A stretch of DNA of 64,000 nt from Rhodothermales bacterium (GTDB lineage: Bacteria; Bacteroidota; Rhodothermia; Rhodothermales; Bin80): assembly GCA_022821385.1 (NCBI GenBank), contig JAJEDR010000077.1, forward strand, positions 62,001-126,000, in the 5' to 3' direction. Positions 42,983 through 50,348 of the stretch are shown here, piece by piece. A model generated the notes under the pieces. That model was not told the origin of the DNA. It worked only from the letters and a program-made list of their open reading frames with translations, and did not search any database. Each line of letters starts with the position of its first letter. Position 1 is the first letter of the stretch. The translations under genes were made by a program, and so were the position numbers.

Positions 42983-44584
42983 TTATACTAGGCTTGGGCG
43001 CCGTTCAGAGCTTACCTGCTCCGGGTAGTCCAATGTATAATGTAGGCCGCGGCTTTCACGCCGCATTTGTGCACTACGGATCACCAGGTAGGCAACTGCT
43101 ATAAGATTGCGCAACTCGCAGAGCCGACTAGAAATCCGCGTCCGATGATAGAACTCTTCGACCTCTTCGTAGAGCAGTCTTGTTCGGCGCAATGCCCGGG
43201 CAAGCCGTAAATTTGACCGAACAATCCCGACGTAATTCCACATCGTCCGCTGGAGCTCATCACGATTATGCGATATCAGCACCCACTCGCCTTGACGCTC
43301 CGTGCCTGAAGCGTCCCAATCGGGTACCTTCTCATTGAATGCACGCGTTCCTGCAATCTGTATTGCGATCTTGACGGCCCTCCGACTGAATACAAGGGCC
43401 TCCAGTAGTGAGTTGCTTGCCAATCTGTTCGCCCCATGCAATCCAGTACAGGCAACCTCTCCTATGGCCAGTAATCCAGAGATGCTGGTCCTTGCAAGTT
43501 CATCGGTCTGGACTCCACCACATTGATAATGTGCAGCCGGGACAACCGGGATGGGATCGTTTGTCGGATCTACGCCAAACTTGCGACATGAGCCTACGAT
43601 GTGCGGGAAATTCTCTTCAATCTCTTTTGCCTGGATGTGCGAAATATCCAGAAAAACATAGTTCTCCCCACGATGCTTGAGCTGATCGTCAATTGCACGG
43701 GCAACAATATCCCTAGGAGCCAACTCAGCCCGTGTATCATAACTTTTCATGAAGGCCTCTCCACTCTGATTTAAGAGAATGCCGCCATGTCCGCGAACGG
43801 CCTCAGATATCAGAAATGCCCGTCCTTTGTGCGCTCGTCCCCGATACAGCGCCGTTGGATGAAATTGTACGAACTCCATATTGGCTAAACGTGCTTTTGC
43901 ACGATATGCCATAGCAACCCCATCTCCAGTAGCAATGGATGGGTTCGTCGTATGTTGATATACCGCACATGACCCGCCTGTGGCCAGTAGCGTCACCCGG
44001 GCTAGAAAGGTATGTACAGTCTCATCCTTTTCATCCAATACATAAGCCCCAAAACAATTAATGTCCGGTCGTAGCCGGGTGACATGCTGTCCTAAATGAT
44101 GCTCCGTAATCAGGTCGACCGCGTAGTGAAAGTCAAAAACGGTAATATTGGGATGTGCAACAATTGCAGCCAGGAGTACCCGCTCAACTTCCTGTCCGGT
44201 CGCATCTTTCGCATGAATGATCCGGGGATGCGCGTGTCCGCCCTCACGTCCCAGATGCAGTTGTCCCCCTGCCTTTGTGAATGAGGCCCCTAAATCAATC
44301 AATGTCTGGATTTCACGGGGACCTTCAGTGATCACGCTTCTTACAATGTCCTCATCACAGAGGCCTGCACCAGCAATGAGCGTGTCATTAATATGACTTT
44401 CAAGCGAATCCCCCTTGTCCCAGACACTTGCAATACCTCCCTGCGCGTAATTGGTATTTGACTCGGCGGTCTCTTTTTTGGTAATGATAGCTACGCGGCC
44501 ATGGTCGGCTACGCCCAGTGAAAACCACAATCCAGCTATGCCGCTACCCAAGACGAGATAATCATACTGATGTTGATTTGCCAT
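42983..44584 (-). CDS. nadB: L-aspartate oxidase
   Basis: A 533-residue FAD enzyme that oxidises L-aspartate to iminoaspartate for NAD synthesis. The FAD-binding motif YLVLGSGIAGLWFSL opens it, then TNYAQGGIASVW, HPRIIHAKDATGQEVER, and the capping/catalytic regions EFVQFHPTALY and HYQCGGVQTDE. Its C-terminal helical domain is typical of NadB rather than of succinate dehydrogenase flavoproteins. No nadA or nadC is adjacent. It begins 2 bases after the prfB stop, so the two are surely cotranscribed. Confidence 0.95.
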   Translation of the reverse strand: MANQHQYDYLVLGSGIAGLWFSLGVADHGRVAIITKKETAESNTNYAQGGIASVWDKGDSLESHINDTLIAGAGLCDEDIVRSVITEGPREIQTLIDLGASFTKAGGQLHLGREGGHAHPRIIHAKDATGQEVERVLLAAIVAHPNITVFDFHYAVDLITEHHLGQHVTRLRPDINCFGAYVLDEKDETVHTFLARVTLLATGGSCAVYQHTTNPSIATGDGVAMAYRAKARLANMEFVQFHPTALYRGRAHKGRAFLISEAVRGHGGILLNQSGEAFMKSYDTRAELAPRDIVARAIDDQLKHRGENYVFLDISHIQAKEIEENFPHIVGSCRKFGVDPTNDPIPVVPAAHYQCGGVQTDELARTSISGLLAIGEVACTGLHGANRLASNSLLEALVFSRRAVKIAIQIAGTRAFNEKVPDWDASGTERQGEWVLISHNRDELQRTMWNYVGIVRSNLRLARALRRTRLLYEEVEEFYHRTRISSRLCELRNLIAVAYLVIRSAQMRRESRGLHYTLDYPEQVSSERRPSLV

Positions 44585-44586
44585 GA

Positions 44587-45688
44587 TTACTGCAGCAAGT
44601 AAGCCTTGATGAACGCATCCAGATCCCCATCCATCACTGCTTGAATATTGGTCATCTTGAGTTCTGTGCGGTGGTCATTCACCATTGTGTACGGCTGGAA
44701 CACATAGGAGCGAATCTGGCTGCCAAAATCAATCCGTTTCTTTTCCGCCGAACGTTTGTTTTTCTCCTCCTCCTGGATTGCCTGTTCTAGCCGATAGACG
44801 CGGCTTTTAAGCATGGTCATGGCGCGATCCCTGTTCTGGCGCTGGCTGCGCTCCTCAGTACATTCTGCCGCAACTCGCACCCGTTCCCCATCCGAAAGTG
44901 CCCCCGTCCATATCAGGCGTACTCCGGTCTCCAGTTTATTTACGTTTTGCCCACCTTTGCCACCGGAGCGAAAAGTTTGCAACTCAATATCGGCAGCACG
45001 CAAATCAATCTCAATGGTGTCATCAATCTCAGGATAGACAAATACACTCGCAAACGATGTATGGCGGCGCGCATTTGAATCAAACGGGGAAATGCGCACA
45101 AGCCTATGCACTCCAGATTCAGCCTTCAGGTATCCATACGCAAAATCCCCCTGAATCCCCAGCGAGGCGCTTTTGATGCCCGCTACATCGCCCTCTTGGT
45201 ATCCAAGCAATAGCACTTTGAAGCCTTGCTGTTCGGCATATCGAGTGTACATGCGCAGCAGCATTTCGGCCCAATCCTGGCTCTCCGTACCTCCTGCTCC
45301 CGGATTGATCGTCAGGATGGCGTTCCGCCGATCGTCTTCTCCCGCAAGCATGCTCCGCAGCTCCAGGGATTCGACGGATTCAAGTAGAGCCTTGAAGCTT
45401 GCCGCTATGTCCTGCTCAAGATCCTCCCCTTCTTCCTCCGCAATTTCTAACAATGTAGAAATATCCTCCGCATGCTCAGATACAACTTCGTATGCATCAA
45501 GCCACGTTTTTTCCGACGCAATCGCGCGCTCGGTGGCTTGTGCTGCCTCCGCATCGTCCCAGTAACCCGGCGCCAGGCGTTTCCTGTTTAGTTCTTCAAC
45601 ACGTTCTGACCGTTTGGCCAAGTCAAAGATAGCCCCCGAGCACGCGCGCACGCTCCAGTAAGCCTTCTAATTCAGGTCGGGGTATCAT
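44587..45688 (-). CDS. prfB: Peptide chain release factor 2, with programmed +1 frameshift
   Basis: The full product is 366 residues, made from two frames. Frame one begins at ATG 45688 and reads MIPRPELEGLLERARVLGGYL (45688-45626), then meets TGA at 45625-45623. A +1 slip on CTT lets the ribosome read GAC (45624-45622) and continue to 44587, giving DLAKRSERVEELN and the rest. Without the shift only a 21-residue peptide is made; the second frame alone can start only at a GTG at 45651. The body is standard RF2: the stop-codon tripeptide SPF in VRISPFDSNARRHTSF and the GGQ motif in SGGKGGQNVNKLETG. RF2 reads UGA and UAA, so the UGA in its own frame gives autoregulation. Cotranscribed with nadB. 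Confidence 0.96.
45622..45637 (-). promoter_or_regulatory. RF2 programmed frameshift site
   Basis: Reading on the minus strand: GGGGG at 45637-45633, then C TAT CTT TGA C, with CTT at 45628-45626 and TGA at 45625-45623. The G-run acts as the internal Shine-Dalgarno-like stimulator, and CTT-TGA-C is the conserved slippery site. The context matches the Escherichia coli site almost exactly (GGGGG-TAT-CTT-TGA-C there). Confidence 0.93.
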
Positions 45689-45934
45689 TGTCGGGTATGC
45701 TGTTGACTTCTTTGCTGGCCTTAAGCGTCAATGCCCCTCAACGCCAAGCACTCCAACAGCGGTATGATGAAATCACGGGAGGGTCTCACGCTTTTCTTAG
45801 TCGCATGTTCCTAGAGGCCTGTTATTTCAATTGACTCTCCTTCCAATCTTGAAACGCCTTTGGGCCTAACTTATCTTTAGCCATCGGTCCGCCACACCGT
45901 AGACCTTTTGCCCCATATTTCGACAGCGTTCATT

Positions 45935-46411
45935 ATGACTCGTTCAGTATCTGTTTCGCTACTCTTTGTCCTGTTGGCCATACCCGTGGCGGCGCAGGAT
46001 TCTGTTACAGACAGACTTCGGTTTAAGTTATGGACCGATTGCGCCCCCCTTCTCTTAGTCGTTGAAGATTTACCTCCCGATGCTGTGGATATTGGATTGA
46101 CGCGCCAATCCATTGAGACGCTTGTCGGCAGCAGACTCCGCGCTGCCCAGATATACTCCACGGAGGGAGGTACTCCCTATCTTCACGTCAATCTGAGTGT
46201 TAGAGGAGGGAATCACAGTATTGTTTTCAAGGTCGGCAAGAATGTCACTGACTCCAATTATTCGTTGCTCTCAGGTTACGCTACGACCTGGAGTCGTGAA
46301 AATGGAGGGACCTATGGGGAGAATATCGAACTCCTACAGCAGAGTATTTCAGAGTTCACTGATGAATTCGTAGAAGAATATTTACGTGTAAATGCAGATT
46401 CCTGTAAGTGA
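45935..46411 (+). CDS. Small secreted protein of unknown function
   Basis: A 158-residue protein from the ATG at 45935 (MTRSVSVSLLFVLLAIPVAAQDS), with a clear Sec signal peptide cleaved near AAQ-D. The frame is open from a TTG at 45908. The mature part is about 137 residues with one Cys near the start (WTDCAPL) and one next to the end (ADSCK), which could form a disulfide. It reads as an alpha/beta domain with a helix at SIETLVGSRLRAA and strands such as LHVNLSVRG and SIVFKVGKN. I do not recognise the family. It is divergent from prfB (246-base gap) and is followed by a converging membrane-protein gene. Confidence 0.65.
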   Translation: MTRSVSVSLLFVLLAIPVAAQDSVTDRLRFKLWTDCAPLLLVVEDLPPDAVDIGLTRQSIETLVGSRLRAAQIYSTEGGTPYLHVNLSVRGGNHSIVFKVGKNVTDSNYSLLSGYATTWSRENGGTYGENIELLQQSISEFTDEFVEEYLRVNADSCK

Positions 46412-46558
46412 GATACTCAGCATCAACTGGGCGCAACAACCGTAAGCCGGATATCTGAACTCCCTAGAAATTCACGTGGGTATTCCGCATTTCTTGTGAA
46501 TCACTTGTGCATTCTACAGCGATTCTTGAAGAATAAGCAGTCCGTGGCGGTCGCCTCA

Positions 46559-46969
46559 TCAGTTTCTCTCCTCTGGATTCTGAGGATCAAATAATCCAGA
46601 AAAAAAACGAAGCATAGATTTGGTTAGGGGTGGAGCAATCAAAGGGTGAATCGAGGAGCCTAATGCCCCTCCCGCTATCCCAAGCAACACACCAGGCAAC
46701 ACGGAAATGACAGGAATCAATATGCTCGGAATGCCTCCAAAAAGCCCCCCGATGATATCAAGAAGGCGTAGCGTTGGAGCCGATGCCACAATAAACGCAT
46801 GTACTACAAACAAACACCAGGACAGTCCAACAGCGATCCCCCCAGCAAGCCACCCTCTCTTACAACCAATAACCCCTGCCACAACACCTCCTGCAACACT
46901 CCAGGCCCATCCAAACATCAGGTGAAACGCTAGAGCCGTTACGGTACCCAGCAGAAGCCTTAAGGTCAT
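46559..46969 (-). CDS. Small membrane protein of unknown function
   Basis: A 136-residue protein made almost entirely of hydrophobic, Gly- and Ala-rich helices (about four: near residues 3-20, 24-42, 47-65 and 80-108), with a short polar C-terminal tail (FFSGLFDPQNPEERN). It is likely an inner-membrane protein. No known motif was recognised. Its start overlaps the aminotransferase stop by 4 bases (ATGA), so it is translated from the same transcript, as the last gene of the ALDH-aminotransferase unit. Confidence 0.6.
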   Translation of the reverse strand: MTLRLLLGTVTALAFHLMFGWAWSVAGGVVAGVIGCKRGWLAGGIAVGLSWCLFVVHAFIVASAPTLRLLDIIGGLFGGIPSILIPVISVLPGVLLGIAGGALGSSIHPLIAPPLTKSMLRFFSGLFDPQNPEERN

Positions 46970-48132
46970 GCGTTCCTACATTTTTGAGCATACCTCGCGA
47001 TGCGGCGACCTGCTTCAGCCACCTTGTCATCGGCTGTAGCATAAGAACATCGTACGAATCCTTCACCGCTTGGACCAAAAGCATCACCTGGTACCACAGC
47101 TACGGACTCCTCACGAATCAAACCCTGTGCAAAGTCCTCCGAATTCAGCCCCGTTGATCGGATATCAGGGAAACAGTAAAATGCCCCTTCCGGCTCAAAC
47201 GTACTGAGTCCAGCTGCCCGCAAGGCGTCCACAAGCACCCGCCTGCGGCCATCGTACGCTTGACGCATTCGTTCAACGTCCGGGGCGCATTCCTGGATTG
47301 CAGCAAGCGCACCGTACTGGGCCATGGTTGGTGCACTCATAACCATATACTGGTGCACCTTATAGAGTCCACTATAGATCGAATAGGGTGCAACGGCATA
47401 TCCTAGACGCCAGCCGGTCATGGCATACGCTTTCGAAAAGCCTCCCAAAATAATACTCCGCTCACGCAAGGACTCAACTGCCCATGCACTGGCATGACCT
47501 GTCGACTTTGCTTCACCGTAAATGAGCTGATCGTAGATCTCGTCCGAAAGCAGTATTAGATCGTGTGCTTCCGCCAGGGCAGCAATTTCTTCAAGTGTTT
47601 CCCGTTTCAGGACCGCCCCCGTAGGATTATTCGGATAACCTATAAAAATCATCCGGGTACGTGAGGTTATCCTGCTGGCAATATCTTCAGCTGTGACCTC
47701 AAAGTTTCTTTTTGCACTGGTCGGTACATGCACTACGTGGCCATGCGCAAACCTAGCAAGAGGGCCGTAAGACACGAAGCATGGCTCCGGTATCAGCACC
47801 TCATCTCCCGGATTAAGCAAAGCCAGCATGGCTAACTCCATAGCCTCACTGACACCAACCGTAATCAAAACCTGATCCGGTTCGACGGGATATCCGTACA
47901 GACCATTGAGATGCGCCGCAATTTCTTCACGAAGCTCAAGCAATCCGGCATTGGAGGTATAACCCGTCTTGCCTGCTGCCAGGGAAGCAACGGCCGCATC
48001 AATCACTGCATTGGGCGTTACAAAGTCGGGCTCACCGATCCCCAATGAAATCACATCGTCCATCGTGGCCGCTATATCAAAGAAGCGGCGAATCCCGCTC
48101 GGAGGAACAGACTGAATATGTTTTGCAAGCAT
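46966..48132 (-). CDS. PLP-dependent class I/II aminotransferase
   Basis: A 388-residue fold-type I aminotransferase from the ATG at 48132; an in-frame TTG at 48147 would overlap the upstream stop. The N-terminus (MLAKHIQSVPPSGIRRFFDIAA) matches the aspartate/aromatic aminotransferase family. The PLP Lys is in GGFSKAYAMTGWRLGY (Lys234), with IGYPNNPTGAVL, SDEIYDQLIY (Asp and Tyr contacts to PLP), and FVRCSYATADDKVAEAGRRI with the substrate-carboxylate Arg. The amino-acid substrate cannot be told. It is placed directly after an ALDH7-type gene, which suggests a role in amino-acid (possibly lysine/2-aminoadipate) catabolism. Confidence 0.92.
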   Translation of the reverse strand: MLAKHIQSVPPSGIRRFFDIAATMDDVISLGIGEPDFVTPNAVIDAAVASLAAGKTGYTSNAGLLELREEIAAHLNGLYGYPVEPDQVLITVGVSEAMELAMLALLNPGDEVLIPEPCFVSYGPLARFAHGHVVHVPTSAKRNFEVTAEDIASRITSRTRMIFIGYPNNPTGAVLKRETLEEIAALAEAHDLILLSDEIYDQLIYGEAKSTGHASAWAVESLRERSIILGGFSKAYAMTGWRLGYAVAPYSIYSGLYKVHQYMVMSAPTMAQYGALAAIQECAPDVERMRQAYDGRRRVLVDALRAAGLSTFEPEGAFYCFPDIRSTGLNSEDFAQGLIREESVAVVPGDAFGPSGEGFVRCSYATADDKVAEAGRRIARYAQKCRNA

Positions 48133-48143
48133 CTTTGAATAGG

Positions 48144-49673
48144 TCAAACAAATTCAACCCCTTGCGCCAGAGGAAGATTTTTGCCGTAATTAATAGTGTT
48201 CTTGGTACGGCGCATGTAATTCTTCCATGCATCTGAACCGCTTTCGCGTCCACCACCGGTTTCTTTCTCACCTCCGAATGCTCCACCGATTTCAGCACCG
48301 CTGGTACCGATGTTAACATTGGCTATACCGCAATCACTGCCGGTCGGGCCGCAGAAAATTTCTGCTTCTAGAACATTATCCGTAAATATCGAACTGGCAA
48401 GCCCTTGGGGTACACCATTCTGAATCTCAATTGCTTGATCCAACCGGTCGTACTCGTGTACATAGCAGATTGGAGCAAATGTTTCTGTCTGTACAATAGG
48501 AGCATCGGAAGAAATTTCAACTAGGGCGGGGTTCACGTATACTCCGTTTGCAGGTACCCCCGTGGTTACCCGTCCGCCGCCATGAACGCATCCCCCCTGT
48601 TCGGTAGCCAGCTCGAGTGCACTCTGCATCGCAATTGCGGCCTCCTTATCGATGAGCGGTCCAATCAATACTCCCGGGTCGCGTGGGTCACCAATGCGAA
48701 TTGATGCCCACGCACTAAGCAGGCGTGAAATTAACTCGGCCTTAATACTCTTGTGTACAATAAGGCGGCGCAGTGTAGTACAACGCTGCCCTGTCGTGCC
48801 AACAGCAGCAAAGGTAATGGCTTTTACAGCAAGGTCCAGGTCTGCACTGGGAGCAACGATCAGTGCATTATTACCCCCTAATTCCAACAATGACCGACCG
48901 AGGCGTTTGGCCACACGTTGACCAACTGCGCGCCCCATTGCTATTGATCCCGTTGCCGAAATGAGCGGCAACTTAGGGGAATCTACGAGGGCTTCACCCA
49001 CAATCCGACCACCGTTAATCACTACACTTAGTGCGTCTGGGGCATCTTCAAAGTCATGTATGACCCTTGTGAGCAGATTATGGCATGCCAGCGCGCAGAA
49101 TGGGGTTTTCTCGGAGGGTTTCCAAACGACTGGATCCCCGCAGACCAGTGCAAGCGCTGCATTCCATGACCACACAGCAACCGGAAAGTTAAATGCTGAG
49201 ATAACTCCCACCGCTCCCAATGGATGCCATTGCTCCATTAGCCGGTGCTGCGGACGTTCGCTTTGAATCGTCAGCCCGTAAAGCTGACGACTTAATCCAG
49301 TGGCAAAATCACAGACATCAATCATTTCCTGAACCTCTCCCTCTGCCTCCGACTGGATTTTACCTGCCTCCAAGGTGACCAGTGCCCCTAATTCTTCCTT
49401 GTATTCGCGCAGTAGTTGACCGAACTGTCGGACCAACTCTCCACGACGAGGACCCGGGACATTCCTCCAGGAAAGAAATGCCTCATGTGCAGCCCGACAA
49501 CCCGCTTCCACCTCTGCAGGCATTGCAGTGCCGACCTGCTGAATCAGACTCCCATCAATCGGGCTGTAAACATCTACGGGAGATGCACCACCAAGATGTG
49601 TAGACGCACCTATTGCCAATCCGGGCCCTCGGCCCGCTATTCCAAGAGAATCAAGTAGGGTGTATGTATTCAT
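48144..49673 (-). CDS. Aldehyde dehydrogenase, ALDH7-type (aminoadipate-semialdehyde dehydrogenase-like)
   Basis: A 509-residue NAD(P)-dependent aldehyde dehydrogenase. The general base Glu264 is in LELGGNNA and the catalytic Cys298 in GTTGQRCTT. The features that set apart ALDH7 (antiquitin; in bacteria the piperideine-6-carboxylate/aminoadipate-semialdehyde dehydrogenases) are present: RLMEQWHPLGAVGVISAFNFPVA, the early IQSERP segment, and the C-terminal GGEKETGGGRESGSDAWKNYMR. It converts aminoadipate semialdehyde to aminoadipate in lysine breakdown, or handles betaine or other aldehydes. It is followed by the aminotransferase, 11 bases before its ATG. Confidence 0.9.
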   Translation of the reverse strand: MNTYTLLDSLGIAGRGPGLAIGASTHLGGASPVDVYSPIDGSLIQQVGTAMPAEVEAGCRAAHEAFLSWRNVPGPRRGELVRQFGQLLREYKEELGALVTLEAGKIQSEAEGEVQEMIDVCDFATGLSRQLYGLTIQSERPQHRLMEQWHPLGAVGVISAFNFPVAVWSWNAALALVCGDPVVWKPSEKTPFCALACHNLLTRVIHDFEDAPDALSVVINGGRIVGEALVDSPKLPLISATGSIAMGRAVGQRVAKRLGRSLLELGGNNALIVAPSADLDLAVKAITFAAVGTTGQRCTTLRRLIVHKSIKAELISRLLSAWASIRIGDPRDPGVLIGPLIDKEAAIAMQSALELATEQGGCVHGGGRVTTGVPANGVYVNPALVEISSDAPIVQTETFAPICYVHEYDRLDQAIEIQNGVPQGLASSIFTDNVLEAEIFCGPTGSDCGIANVNIGTSGAEIGGAFGGEKETGGGRESGSDAWKNYMRRTKNTINYGKNLPLAQGVEFV

Positions 49674-49861
49674 CCCGGTGTGCTAGCACTTAAACAATAC
49701 TTTTGCAGGTGAAATACGAATTGCGGGAGTTTGGGCATTATTGCAGCACCGCTCGCCCTAATCTCAGGCCGCGGCCGGCAGAGCCAGGATGTCAAGTAGT
49801 TTCCTCTTCGATACTTGGCAGATCTGGTTCCTAACCATGATAAAGATTGCCAAAGTAGGAT

Positions 49862-50236
49862 TTACTGCCTTGCTCTGATAGGAGTAAGCTTTTTACCTCG
49901 TTTATGCTGCTGGTAATGGACGCCACAGAATCCCTTTGCACGGTGTTTGCGGTCACATTCCTCAAAATTGCATTTCCGCTTAGATCGTGCAAATAGTCCA
50001 CTCAGTGGCAGCCCCCTGCGGTACTGCGCATAATGTCCGCTACACATCGCACGGGACACAGCATAGATTTCACAATCTTCATACAGACATCTCTCCAACT
50101 TGAGACGGCACCGAAGAGGCTTCATTTCCCGGCCATTCATGTACTGCCGATAATGTCCCTGGCAGAAACCTCTTGCCCTAATAGGAACGTGACAATCCTC
50201 AAATTTGCATTTACGATTCCTTTTTCGCATGGTCAT
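49862..50236 (-). CDS. Small protein with three C-x4-C-x9-C-x2-H modules
   Basis: A 124-residue, strongly basic protein made of three tandem modules with the same spacing: Cys10/15/25-His28, Cys50/55/65-His68 and Cys89/94/104-His107, a period of about 39-40 residues. Each module reads roughly C-x-[FY]-E-[ED]-C ... R-[AG]-[FM]-C-x-[GV]-H-Y-x-Q, followed by a G/K-rich basic linker ending in L-x-P-[LI]-like. The arrangement suggests three zinc-binding treble-clef-like units, and the basic surface suggests nucleic-acid binding. Similar single ARG-C-x2-HY motifs appear near phage and HNH genes, but I do not know a name for this trimer. The start is the ATG at 50236 (a second Met two codons later). 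It follows rpsA by 112 bases. Confidence 0.7.
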   Translation of the reverse strand: MTMRKRNRKCKFEDCHVPIRARGFCQGHYRQYMNGREMKPLRCRLKLERCLYEDCEIYAVSRAMCSGHYAQYRRGLPLSGLFARSKRKCNFEECDRKHRAKGFCGVHYQQHKRGKKLTPIRARQ

Positions 50237-50348
50237 TCTATACCGCTGAGTATGAATACGTGTTCACATTTCTAATATTCATCGAAACAACAGCACTGTG
50301 ATATTGAGCAGTACCTCCTGCGATTATTACTCCCCAATTGGGGAAGTG

